From: Fluviicola sp. | Lineage (GTDB): Bacteria; Bacteroidota; Bacteroidia; Flavobacteriales_D; Crocinitomicaceae | NCBI RefSeq assembly: GCF_039596395.1 | Contig: NZ_JBCNJT010000003.1 | Coordinates: forward strand, 434,001-498,000 | DNA: 64,000 nucleotides | Reading direction: 5' to 3' | Part shown: piece by piece, positions 1 through 7,101 of the stretch | How positions within the stretch are numbered: position 1 is the first letter of the stretch | Layout of the letters: each line of letters opens with the position of its first letter | Notes under the pieces: model-generated | The model's database searches: none | Seen by the model: the letters and a program-made list of their open reading frames with translations, nothing else | Told to the model about the DNA's origin: nothing | Made by a program: the position numbers and the translations under genes

Positions 1-1
1 A

Positions 2-190
2 GCATTCATTTTTTCGTGTATCAATGAACTTCCGGATAATCAAAAAACTGCTTTAATCCTGAATAAAATAGAGCAGCTTCCATTGGCTGAAATAGCAGTG
101 ATTATGGAGCTTACACCGAAGGCTGTAGAATCTTTGGTGCAGCGGGCAAAAACAAATCTTTCAAAAAAAATAACGGACAGCGAGGGTTAA
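2..190 (+). CDS. ECF-type RNA polymerase sigma factor, C-terminal fragment
   Basis: Partial gene cut by the left edge; the last 62 residues are visible. They match region 4 of sigma-70 family ECF factors: the run INELPDNQKTALIL, then LPLAEIAVIM and TPKAVESLVQRAKTNL, which is the helix-turn-helix that reads the -35 element. The usual ECF ending of a short basic tail is present. The stop codon lies inside a putative ECF promoter (180-209) for the next gene, whose product looks like a membrane anti-sigma factor, so the pair fits an autoregulated sigma/anti-sigma unit. The family assignment is from sequence; the regulon is inferred. Confidence 0.85.
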   Translation, partial: AFIFSCINELPDNQKTALILNKIEQLPLAEIAVIMELTPKAVESLVQRAKTNLSKKITDSEG

Positions 191-209
191 CCTTCAAAAT
201 GTCGTCTAA
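180..209 (+). promoter_or_regulatory. Putative ECF-sigma promoter 1 (GCGAGGGTT-N12-GTCGTCTAA)
   Basis: Two blocks, GCGAGGGTT at 180-188 and GTCGTCTAA at 201-209, separated by 12 bases. The same blocks with the same spacing recur at 4030-4059 before the second YHYH gene. CGTC in the -10 region is common for ECF promoters. The predicted transcript would start near 215-217, which favours the ATG at 222 as the anti-sigma start. The motif is seen directly; promoter function is inferred. Confidence 0.6.
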
Positions 210-221
210 AAAATGAACAGC

Positions 222-482
222 ATGAAAAAAGATTCATTACATATCCTGGAAAAAATAGAAGCGGCAGAAGTTTCGCCCTTCCTTTTTACGCGTATCCAGG
301 CGAAAGTGCAGGAACAATTGCTCGAAAAGCTTTCAACGAAGCAGACAGTGATTTACCTGGCGGGAATTGCAATGATCATCACTTTGAACATCCTGGTGCT
401 GGGGGCAAAAAGTTCCTCCGAAACCGATGCGAATCTGGTTTCAGAAATGAATTTGACACCTTCCAATCAATTGTACCCATGA
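222..482 (+). CDS. Small single-pass membrane protein, putative anti-sigma factor
   Basis: 86 residues from the ATG at 222; an ATG at 213 would add three residues but lies at or before the predicted transcription start. Residues 1-45 are charged and probably cytoplasmic. One hydrophobic segment (VIYLAGIAMIITLNILVLG, about residues 44-62) is followed by a short periplasmic tail. Its position directly after an ECF sigma gene, and its topology (cytoplasmic N-terminus, one helix, short exterior), resemble small Bacteroidota anti-sigma factors. No zinc-binding motif is visible. It overlaps the next gene by ATGA, implying translational coupling. The anti-sigma role rests on context. Confidence 0.6.
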   Translation: MKKDSLHILEKIEAAEVSPFLFTRIQAKVQEQLLEKLSTKQTVIYLAGIAMIITLNILVLGAKSSSETDANLVSEMNLTPSNQLYP

Positions 483-913
483 AAAAGTCAGTGATCAGGA
501 ACGGATTCATAGTCGTATTGCTGCTAAGTAATGCTTTGTTCATTTACAAATGGTGGATGGCTCCGGAGAGAAGGCATCACGGGCCCCGGAATGAAATTAT
601 CGAAAGATTACACTTCGATGAGAAGCAGGTAGCCGAATACGATGTGTTGATACAAGGCCACAGAAGTGCAATTGAAAACGCTCAAAAAGAATTGCAGCAG
701 CAAAAACAAAAACTCTACGCAAACCTGGATGAACCTTTTTCAGATAGTTTATTGCAGGAAATTTTGAAGGTGGAAGCAAAGATCGAGCATATTCATTTCA
801 ATCATTTCAAAGACATACAGAAGTTGTGCAGGCCGGATCAGAAAAAACAGTTTAAAGCCCTGAACCGGGAAATTGCTCACTTGTTTTCACCCGGAAAAAG
901 ACCTCGTCCTTGA
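479..913 (+). CDS. Spy/CpxP-like periplasmic protein (putative heavy-metal sensor family)
   Basis: 144 residues. An N-terminal hydrophobic segment (about 8-23) anchors or exports it. The rest is a long amphipathic helical region (about 38-130) rich in Glu, Gln, Lys and His, followed by a basic tail. The pattern of the segment HFNHFKDIQKLCRPDQKKQF resembles the end of Spy/CpxP/CnrX-type proteins, where a helical hairpin precedes 'LTPEQR'-like residues. An RRHHGP patch near residue 33 and His pairs could bind metal. In CnrYXH-like systems such a protein sits beside an ECF sigma and its anti-sigma and senses metal; the same arrangement here supports a sensor role. The stop overlaps the TTG start of the next gene. 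Confidence 0.65.
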   Translation: MKKSVIRNGFIVVLLLSNALFIYKWWMAPERRHHGPRNEIIERLHFDEKQVAEYDVLIQGHRSAIENAQKELQQQKQKLYANLDEPFSDSLLQEILKVEAKIEHIHFNHFKDIQKLCRPDQKKQFKALNREIAHLFSPGKRPRP

Positions 914-1578
914 TTAAAATTGCCACATATTGCCTGTTCCTGGTACCACTTTTCGGGTGGGGACAATTGACCGTGGACATAAGCCTGAAATGTGAGAATC
1001 AGGCCATCGGTTTAAATACTCCTGTTCAATCAGACGCTTATTCTTTCCAGCTGGAGCAGGCACGGTTTTACCTGTCGAAATTTGAGTTTTATCATAACGG
1101 ACAGCTGACATTCCGGGATCCGGTTCCGGCTTATTTGGTGGATTTTGAAATTGATTCGACACGAAAATTGGTTTTTCCGGGTATAGCTGCCTTTGAAGTG
1201 GACGAAATCCGTTTTTTATTCGGAATAGATAGCGCTACAAATACTTCAGGTGCTATGGCCGGAGCATTGGACCCGATGCACGGCATGTACTGGAGTTGGC
1301 AAAGCGGTTATATCAACTGCAAACTGGAAGGAACGTTCTTAACGCCGGAAAAAGAAGCATTTCAGTTGCATCTCGGTGGGTACGCTCATCCATTTTTCGG
1401 TGCACAGCAAATTGTATTGAAAACAGATTCCGGGAAAACCCCGCAAATAACTATCGACCTGAATTTCCTGTTGGAGCGTGTTATAAGCGGCAAAACAGAA
1501 CGACAAGTAATGTCGCCGGGTTCCCGGGCTGTTGAATATGCCCGATTGCTGGCTAAATCCATTGACCTGAAACGATGA
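910..1578 (+). CDS. MbnP-like secreted protein
   Basis: 222 residues with a TTG start at 910 overlapping the previous stop (TTGA). No ATG is available nearby, and the TTG places a clean signal peptide (MIKIATYCLFLVPLFGWGQ) at the N-terminus. The central motif LDPMHGMYWSWQSGYINCKL (about residues 118-137) is the hallmark of the MbnP family. In methanotrophs MbnP is a copper-associated periplasmic protein in which a Trp is oxidised to kynurenine by its di-haem partner MbnH. The next gene encodes such a partner, overlapping by ATGA. Family membership is strong; copper binding here is inferred. Confidence 0.8.
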   Translation: MIKIATYCLFLVPLFGWGQLTVDISLKCENQAIGLNTPVQSDAYSFQLEQARFYLSKFEFYHNGQLTFRDPVPAYLVDFEIDSTRKLVFPGIAAFEVDEIRFLFGIDSATNTSGAMAGALDPMHGMYWSWQSGYINCKLEGTFLTPEKEAFQLHLGGYAHPFFGAQQIVLKTDSGKTPQITIDLNFLLERVISGKTERQVMSPGSRAVEYARLLAKSIDLKR

Positions 1579-2594
1579 AAAAGGTTGAACTGGTTTGCCT
1601 GCTGGTCATTTTACTGACAATTTCTTTTCGTTATACGGAAAGACTTTGGAAAACACCTGCGCATTGGCCTGAACCGGTCTATAATTTCAAAAAGAATCCC
1701 CTGGATTCTGCAACCGTGCAATTAGGCAGGGTTCTTTTCTACGATCCGGTTTTGTCTTCAGACAGTTCGGTTTCCTGCGCAAGTTGTCATTCTCCCTACA
1801 ATGCATTCACACACGCAGATCACGCATTGAGCCATGGAATCAAAGACCGCATCGGAACACGGAATTCCCCGGTTTTGGTGAATTTGGCCTGGGGAAAAAC
1901 GTTTATGTGGGACGGAGCGGTCAATCATCTCGATATGCAGGCACTTGCTCCTTTGGAAAACCACCTGGAAATGGATGAAACCTTGCCGAATGTGCTTCAA
2001 AAGATCCGTAAGCAGGAAAAATACAGGCAGCTTTTCAAAAATGCTTTTCATTCGGAAACTATCACCGGCGAACGTTTTTTGAAAGCCATCTCGCAGTTCA
2101 TGCTTACTCTGGTAAGCTCCGATTCCAAATACGACCGCGTGATGCGGGGCGAAGCGGGTGTTCAGTTTACCGATTCTGAAAACAAAGGATATGCTTTGTT
2201 CAAACAACATTGTGCTTCCTGTCACTCAGAACCTTTGTTTACAAACCAGACTTTTCAGAATAATGGCCTGGCTCCCGATTCCACGCTTCAGGACATCGGC
2301 CGGATGAAAATCACTCAAAAAAGTGCCGATTCTCTCAAATTCAAGGTTCCTACATTGCGGAATATCGAGCGGTCCGCTCCTTATATGCACGACGGTAGAT
2401 ACCGGAACCTTCAGATGGTATTATTCCATTATTCATCAGCCATTCATTCCTCACCGACACTCGCTTCGCAATTAAAGAACGGGATCAACCTGATGGAAGA
2501 AGATAAAAGGAACATCATCGCTTTCCTGAAAACATTGACAGACTATACCTTTTTAAACAATAAACAATTTCAATACCCACGAACAATTCAATAA
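1575..2594 (+). CDS. Di-haem cytochrome c peroxidase-family protein, MbnH-like
   Basis: 339 residues with an N-terminal export helix (about 6-19). Two CxxCH haem c sites are visible: C68-C71-H72 (SCASCH) and C213-C216-H217 (HCASCHSEP). The motif YMHDGR near residue 270 is typical of MauG/MbnH/bacterial cytochrome c peroxidases and sits before the distal helix. LGRVLFYDPVLS and GTRNSPVLVNLAW are standard for this family. The gene overlaps the MbnP-like gene by four bases and is followed two bases later by a YHYH gene. The expected role is periplasmic oxidation of MbnP Trp residues rather than bulk peroxide removal. The MbnH assignment over a general peroxidase rests on the MbnP neighbour. Confidence 0.8.
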   Translation: MKKVELVCLLVILLTISFRYTERLWKTPAHWPEPVYNFKKNPLDSATVQLGRVLFYDPVLSSDSSVSCASCHSPYNAFTHADHALSHGIKDRIGTRNSPVLVNLAWGKTFMWDGAVNHLDMQALAPLENHLEMDETLPNVLQKIRKQEKYRQLFKNAFHSETITGERFLKAISQFMLTLVSSDSKYDRVMRGEAGVQFTDSENKGYALFKQHCASCHSEPLFTNQTFQNNGLAPDSTLQDIGRMKITQKSADSLKFKVPTLRNIERSAPYMHDGRYRNLQMVLFHYSSAIHSSPTLASQLKNGINLMEEDKRNIIAFLKTLTDYTFLNNKQFQYPRTIQ

Positions 2595-2596
2595 GC

Positions 2597-3889
2597 ATGA
2601 AAAAAACAGCACTGCTTGTTTTGGCTTTAATCAGCTTAAAAACACAAGCTCAAACCGGTTTGGATAACTGGATTATGAATCAGGGAGAATTTGCTAGTTA
2701 CTGGGAAAATACCGCCGGACAGGCAGGCCCGCCAACTTATGTGTTTTATACATCAACCGTTTTGGCAAATGTCACTAAAGTATGTTATAACAACACTTAT
2801 GTCTGGACCCAGTCAGACGGGATGACCACCAACATGGGGCGGTTTTTGAATCCGGGTGCTCCTACAGAGCAAAATTATACCTACCGTTTTCCAAGAGTAC
2901 CTACAGTTCCAGTCACAAAAACAGCTGTTCCTATGGTTGGAGCAATTGCCTTATTAAATAACGGTGTTCCTGCTTTCGGGTTATCAAATGCTCATTACTA
3001 CAACGGGACGAATAACAATGGAATGGGAGTAGGGACCTGGAATGTGGAAGTTTACCTTTCCGAAGGATTTGTATTGGATACTACCATGGGCGCCCATCCT
3101 CAACAGCAAGGTGCATACCACAGCCATGCAAACCCGACAAGATTGTACGAAGGAACTCCGGCTACCCAGCATTCACCGATTATCGGTTACGCCTTTGATG
3201 GTTATCCAATTTACGGCCCTTACGGTTATGTGACAGCAACAGATGCTTCAAGTGGTATTACGCGTATGAAAACCGGTTTTGCTTTGAGAAATATTACCAC
3301 ACGAACCACTCTTCCCGATGGAACAGTATTGAACTCCGGCCAATACGGACCTGCAGTCAGTGCTACTTATCCGTTAGGAACTTATGTGGAAGACTACGCG
3401 TGGTCACAGGCCAACGGTGGAGACCTAGATATATACAACGGGCGTTTTTGTGTGACACCGGAATATCCATCCGGCACATATGCCTATTTTATCACGATCG
3501 ATGGAAACGGAACTCCTGAGTTCCCTTATATTTTAGGGACTTCCTACTATGGTGCTCCTGAAACAGCAGATATTACCATGGGTGCAAACATAACCATTCC
3601 TTCTTCAGGGGTTACTTGTTTTACGGAACCGCTATCTGTGAAAGAAATTCAGAAAATGGATGCCGAGGTTGCTCCGAATCCGTCGAATGGAATTTTCAAT
3701 TTAAAATTGCCGGATGTTTCAGGGAATGTAGAGCTGGAAATTTACAACACGACAGGTCAGCTTGTTTATTCCACTCAATTTACCGGAAATGAACAAATCA
3801 TTGATCTTTCAAAGGAATCTTCCGGTGTTTTTACCTTAAAAGTGACGAATAACGGAAAAGTAAGTTATTCAAAAATTGCATTGCAGTAA
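2597..3889 (+). CDS. YHYH-domain secreted protein with T9SS type A sorting tail
   Basis: 430 residues: signal peptide (1-19, ending AQ), YHYH domain over about 60-330, and a C-terminal T9SS sorting domain (about 350-430: VAPNPSNGIFNLKL, then a Gly-rich turn and the KIALQ end). The diagnostic motif appears as AYHSHANP at 173-180 (a variant of YHYH), followed by HSPIIGYAFDGYPIYGPYGY at 192-211. YHYH proteins have no established biochemical role that I know of; the conserved His and Tyr could bind metal. It starts two bases after the MbnH-like gene, so it probably shares its transcript. It should be exported and attached to, or released from, the cell surface by the type IX machinery. Confidence 0.8.
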   Translation: MKKTALLVLALISLKTQAQTGLDNWIMNQGEFASYWENTAGQAGPPTYVFYTSTVLANVTKVCYNNTYVWTQSDGMTTNMGRFLNPGAPTEQNYTYRFPRVPTVPVTKTAVPMVGAIALLNNGVPAFGLSNAHYYNGTNNNGMGVGTWNVEVYLSEGFVLDTTMGAHPQQQGAYHSHANPTRLYEGTPATQHSPIIGYAFDGYPIYGPYGYVTATDASSGITRMKTGFALRNITTRTTLPDGTVLNSGQYGPAVSATYPLGTYVEDYAWSQANGGDLDIYNGRFCVTPEYPSGTYAYFITIDGNGTPEFPYILGTSYYGAPETADITMGANITIPSSGVTCFTEPLSVKEIQKMDAEVAPNPSNGIFNLKLPDVSGNVELEIYNTTGQLVYSTQFTGNEQIIDLSKESSGVFTLKVTNNGKVSYSKIALQ

Positions 3890-3914
3890 ATTGTTACCTC
3901 TATATATGCGTAAG

Positions 3915-3968
3915 AAAAGCCGGTTTGTTCATGTTGCCTTCATTGGTTTAATGAATGGACCGGTTTTA
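3915..3968 (+). terminator. Putative terminator after the first YHYH gene
   Basis: An inverted repeat pairs AAAAGCCGGT with ACCGGTTTT around an inner hairpin (CATTGGTTTAATG), ending in TTTTATAG. It separates the first YHYH gene from the promoter-like motif at 4030-4059. Moderate stem; call by eye. Confidence 0.4.
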
Positions 3969-4029
3969 TAGAGAATAAGAAATCCGGTTTACCAGCAGGG
4001 AATGAGAGAAACAGGTTATTTTGTTTGAT

Positions 4030-4059
4030 GCGAGGGTTTCATGTAAAAGCGTCGTCTAA
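4030..4059 (+). promoter_or_regulatory. Putative ECF-sigma promoter 2 (GCGAGGGTT-N12-GTCGTCTAA)
   Basis: GCGAGGGTT at 4030-4038 and GTCGTCTAA at 4051-4059, separated by 12 bases, exactly as at 180-209. The spacers differ completely in sequence, which argues for two recognised boxes rather than a simple duplication. It would place transcription start near 4066, supporting the ATG at 4080 as start of the second YHYH gene. Confidence 0.6.
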
Positions 4060-4079
4060 CCGGTTAAATGCTTTATACT

Positions 4080-5429
4080 ATGAAACAGACAGCTGCAATG
4101 ATTCTATTTTCTATTTCCTCCGGAATAGGCTTTTCCCAAGGTCCGGCAATCACTTCCTGGTTGCAAAATACCACTTTGATGGGAAGCCATTATGTGAGCG
4201 GAAATTCAACACCCGTTCAGGATAATGTCCCTGTAAACACGCAATTGATCCAATATTCTGCTTCCTGGGTTTACGTAACGACCAATGGGATCCCTTCTTA
4301 TCCGACCGGCCCTTTTCTGGATGGAAACCCAAGCCAGGCAACAGATCAGAACGCGATTTTTAAAATCCCTCTCAATCCGACACAAAATACGGGAACACTT
4401 ACCGCTACAACCGGTGGGAATATCGGTGTGTTTATCAACGGTGTTGCCTTGTTTGATTACCGCGATGGAGTTTCCTGGAAGAATTCTTCGAATGCTCTTG
4501 CCGGTGGTCCGCTTGGAGGAATGGGAGACGGTGTCTGGAACCGCGATGCAGTTGTAGGCGAACGAGGCGGTTTTGACTGTGCGAAAGGCCATCCTGCCAT
4601 GGGAAATTACCACCATCATCAGAATCCAAGCGCATTTGATTTGGATCTGCAAGTCATTTCCACGGTTTGTAACCTCTACGATTCGGATGGATTGTACGCG
4701 ATTGACAGTACGCAGCATTCACCCTTAATCGGTTATGCCTATGACGGGTTTCCGATTTACGGAGCTTATGGATTTAAGAATGCAGACGGGACAGGTGGAA
4801 TAGTGCGCATGAAATCTTCTTTTTCGCTCCGGAATATCACCGTCCGAAATATCTATTACGACGGAACTTCGGTCACTGCCGGCCCGAATGTGAATGCAAC
4901 TTATCCTTTGGGTTATTTCCGCGAAGATTATGAATTTACAACTCCTGCCAGTTCAGATTATCTCGATATTCACAACGGACGTTTCTGCGTCACGCCGGAA
5001 TATCCTGCAGGGATTTACTGCTATTTTGCTACCGTGGATGAAAACTGGAACTCTGCCTATCCGTACGTGGTTGGTCCTACGTTTTACGGAAACAAAGTAG
5101 TCACAAAAGTTACTTCGGTAGGGGAGACCACCACCACTTACACACCGACAACTGCCGGATTGACCCAATCCGAATTGGAGAATTTGAATATCGATCTTTT
5201 CCCGAATCCGGCAAATGGTTTGGTAACGCTTCAGGTAAATGGCCTGGTGAAAGAGAATCTGACAGTTGGCCTGGCGGATATGACAGGCCGTATGGTGATG
5301 GAGAAGATCATTCCTGCAGGAAGTACCATTGCTTTTTTTGATACACAAACACTTCAGGCCGGCGAATACATCGTTCGGATCAACACTTCAAGTAGCGCAA
5401 TCACCAGGAAGTTGCTGATCGTGAAATAA
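4080..5429 (+). CDS. YHYH-domain secreted protein with C-terminal sorting domain (second copy)
   Basis: 449 residues from the ATG at 4080 (an upstream ATG at 4068 is less likely given the promoter position and the signal peptide MKQTAAMILFSISSGIGFSQ). The motif is NYHHHQNPSAF about residue 176, followed by HSPLIGYAYDGFPIYGAYG. It is a clear paralogue of the gene at 2597 but diverged, with an insertion rich in Gly and Asn before the motif. The tail (LFPNPANGLVTLQV ... KLLIVK) is a T9SS type A sorting domain. It is a separate transcription unit with its own copy of the ECF-like promoter, so it probably belongs to the same regulon. Biochemical function is unknown. Confidence 0.8.
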   Translation: MKQTAAMILFSISSGIGFSQGPAITSWLQNTTLMGSHYVSGNSTPVQDNVPVNTQLIQYSASWVYVTTNGIPSYPTGPFLDGNPSQATDQNAIFKIPLNPTQNTGTLTATTGGNIGVFINGVALFDYRDGVSWKNSSNALAGGPLGGMGDGVWNRDAVVGERGGFDCAKGHPAMGNYHHHQNPSAFDLDLQVISTVCNLYDSDGLYAIDSTQHSPLIGYAYDGFPIYGAYGFKNADGTGGIVRMKSSFSLRNITVRNIYYDGTSVTAGPNVNATYPLGYFREDYEFTTPASSDYLDIHNGRFCVTPEYPAGIYCYFATVDENWNSAYPYVVGPTFYGNKVVTKVTSVGETTTTYTPTTAGLTQSELENLNIDLFPNPANGLVTLQVNGLVKENLTVGLADMTGRMVMEKIIPAGSTIAFFDTQTLQAGEYIVRINTSSSAITRKLLIVK

Positions 5430-5447
5430 GTAGTTACGGTTTAAAGA

Positions 5448-5480
5448 AAAACGCAGGTCCGGAGATCTGCGTTTTTTTTA
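5448..5480 (+). terminator. Rho-independent terminator of the second YHYH gene
   Basis: Stem AAACGCAG / CTGCGTTT with a 10-base loop, followed by a run of T. The remaining DNA to 5728 is AT-rich with no gene; it holds only the direct repeat at 5678-5716. Confidence 0.8.
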
Positions 5481-5677
5481 GTAAAAAAGTTTTGTTGTTG
5501 ATAATCAGTATCTTAAATAGTAGTGTGTTTATATCTTTGGGAACACCCAATTTTCCAAATTCCCCAAAAAACAAACATTGTTTATGACTTAGATGTTTTC
5601 AGAATCAACCTAAATTGATCTGATTTTTTTTAATCGTTTAATATTTAATCAACTGATTGTTAAGTAGTTATTTGAAT

Positions 5678-5716
5678 GTCTGTTCACAAATTTATGAACA
5701 AGTAAATTTATGAATT
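5678..5716. repeat. 39-bp direct repeat, left copy, flanking the SDR/HxlR pair
   Basis: Matches 7063-7101 at 37 of 39 positions (differences at two bases). Weaker similarity extends about 17 bases further left with small gaps. It contains TGTTCA-N8-TGAACA, a short inverted repeat. It lies just downstream of the SDR stop codon. Confidence 0.75.
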
Positions 5717-5728
5717 CGGAAATTGAAA

Positions 5729-6502
5729 TCAGACAGTCGGCAATGCTCCGCCATCAATGGAATAATTGGTTCCTGTAATATAGCTCGCTTCCGAAGATAC
5801 CAGGAAGGCTACCAGATCCGCAATTTCTTTCGGTTCAGCCATTCTGCCCAGTGACGTACCCACTTTGTCCATGACAATTTTGAATGCTTCTTCTGAGCTA
5901 ATGGCTGATGATTTCGCGATATTCTCAATGAATTCAAGCATTAAAGGTGTTTTGACAACTCCCGGAGAAACAACATTCACCCGTATGCCTTTCGGACCTA
6001 CTTCGCTTGCCAATGCTTTGCTGTATGCATTCAATGCTGCTTTTGCAGACGAATAAGACATGGTCATTTCCCAGATCGGTAGTTTGGCAGCTCCTGTTGA
6101 GACGTTAATAATTACTCCGTTCTTTCGTTCCAGCATCAGGGGCAATAACGCTTTGTTGATGCGTACTACAGACATGAAATTCAGTTGCCAGTCATTTAAC
6201 CAATGTTCGTCGGAAAGTTCATTGAATCCACCGCCCGGGCTTAAATTGGCTCCTGCGTTATTGACAATGATATCCAGTTTGCCGTACTTTTCTACGATTT
6301 CCTTTGCGATCTTTTCCGCACTTCCCGCTTGAGTTAAGTCTGCTGCTATAAAATGGTGTCCGTTTGTGTTTTCTTTCGGTGCAGTCCGGGCAGTTACTAC
6401 CACCTGGATTCCTTTGCTGCTCAATTTGTCTGCAATGGCTTTTCCGATGCCTTTTGTTCCACCGGTTATTAAGGCAACTTGCCGGTTTTTTAAATCCTTC
6501 AT
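5729..6502 (-). CDS. Short-chain dehydrogenase/reductase (SDR)
   Basis: 257 residues from the ATG at 6502; longer starts add an unlikely AT-rich hydrophobic extension. Classical SDR features: cofactor motif TGGTKGIGKAIA near residue 14, NNAGAN, the Ser in INVSTGAAK, and the catalytic YSSAKAALNAYSKAL (Tyr-x3-Lys). The C-terminus has the usual SYITGTNYSIDGG. The substrate cannot be told; the Arg near the start of the cofactor fold suggests NADP(H). It is divergent from an HxlR regulator at 6618, and such pairs are commonly regulated by electrophiles, aldehydes or quinones. The pair sits between two copies of a 39-bp repeat. Confidence 0.9.
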   Translation of the reverse strand: MKDLKNRQVALITGGTKGIGKAIADKLSSKGIQVVVTARTAPKENTNGHHFIAADLTQAGSAEKIAKEIVEKYGKLDIIVNNAGANLSPGGGFNELSDEHWLNDWQLNFMSVVRINKALLPLMLERKNGVIINVSTGAAKLPIWEMTMSYSSAKAALNAYSKALASEVGPKGIRVNVVSPGVVKTPLMLEFIENIAKSSAISSEEAFKIVMDKVGTSLGRMAEPKEIADLVAFLVSSEASYITGTNYSIDGGALPTV

Positions 6503-6617
6503 ATTGATTATTTTGAAAATGAGTTGCAAAGTAAAATACAAAACTTTACTTTTGAAAGTAGTAACACGAATGTATAGTAATAACACAAATTAAAGTATTC
6601 AATTAAATCAATGGGTT
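6503..6617. promoter_or_regulatory. Divergent promoter region between SDR and HxlR genes
   Basis: 115 bases between divergent starts. Holds repeated elements TAGTAACAC and TAGTAATAACAC (about 6559-6589) and a short inverted repeat ACTTT-N7-AAAGT (about 6543-6561). HxlR proteins usually bind such sites between divergent genes. Exact operators are inferred. Confidence 0.4.
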
Positions 6618-6953
6618 ATGGCTGAAATAAAAAATGAAAAAAATGTAGCAAGATGTGCGCTTCAGGAAATCTTGGGGGTAATAGGCGGAAAATGGTCGAT
6701 GTCGATTATCTACGCGTTGTTTACCGGGAAGAAACGCTTCAGTGAGTTGGAACGTTTGATTCCCAACATCAATACCCGCATGCTGGTGAAGGAATTGAAA
6801 AATATGGAAGCAAACGGAATCGTTAAGAGGGAAGTTTTTGCAACTGTTCCTCCAACGGTAGAATATACTTTAACAACAAAAGGGGAAAAGCTAAAACCCA
6901 GTATTGATGAATTGCATAAATGGGGGCTTGAATATGTGAATCATGGGTTCTGA
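6618..6953 (+). CDS. HxlR-family winged-helix transcriptional regulator
   Basis: 111 residues, normal for the family. The N-terminus carries the conserved Cys (about residue 13) directly before LQEILGVIGGKWS, the family signature. It is followed by the recognition region RFSELERLIPNINTRMLVKE and the wing around VEYTLTTKGEKL. In HypR, YodB and QorR this Cys senses electrophiles or oxidants. The divergent SDR gene is the likely target. The start is the first ATG with a good fit to the family N-terminus. Confidence 0.9.
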   Translation: MAEIKNEKNVARCALQEILGVIGGKWSMSIIYALFTGKKRFSELERLIPNINTRMLVKELKNMEANGIVKREVFATVPPTVEYTLTTKGEKLKPSIDELHKWGLEYVNHGF

Positions 6954-7062
6954 CATAGAGGAATCTGGTTATTCCACAACCAGGAATGTGTACTATAAAG
7001 ATTCACGAATTCCCAAAAAAAAAATCTCGGTATCTTTCTGAAAATTAATCAGTTGTATTTGA

Positions 7063-7101
7063 GTCTGTTCACAAATTTATAAACAAGTAAATTCATGAAT
7101 T
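7063..7101. repeat. 39-bp direct repeat, right copy
   Basis: Partner of 5678-5716 (37 of 39 identical). It ends at the first base of the ABC transporter stop codon on the minus strand, whereas the left copy ends 12 bases before the SDR stop. Both copies are therefore at the 3' ends of minus-strand genes. Confidence 0.75.

Noticed and set aside
1758-2225. Minus-strand open frame within the MbnH-like gene
   Set aside because: It is the complement of a strongly supported gene with two CxxCH sites and shows no protein-like composition.
4206-4718. Minus-strand open frame of 170 codons in the second YHYH gene
   Set aside because: Shadow of the YHYH gene; composition is atypical and no start context or family is evident.
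6503-6586. A longer N-terminus for the SDR gene
   Set aside because: It would add about 28 AT-rich hydrophobic residues through the divergent promoter; the SDR fold begins at the ATG at 6502.
6954-7000. Terminator after the HxlR gene (CTGGTT...AACCAG at 6965-6983)
   Set aside because: Stem of only 6 bp with no T run; possible but too weak to list.
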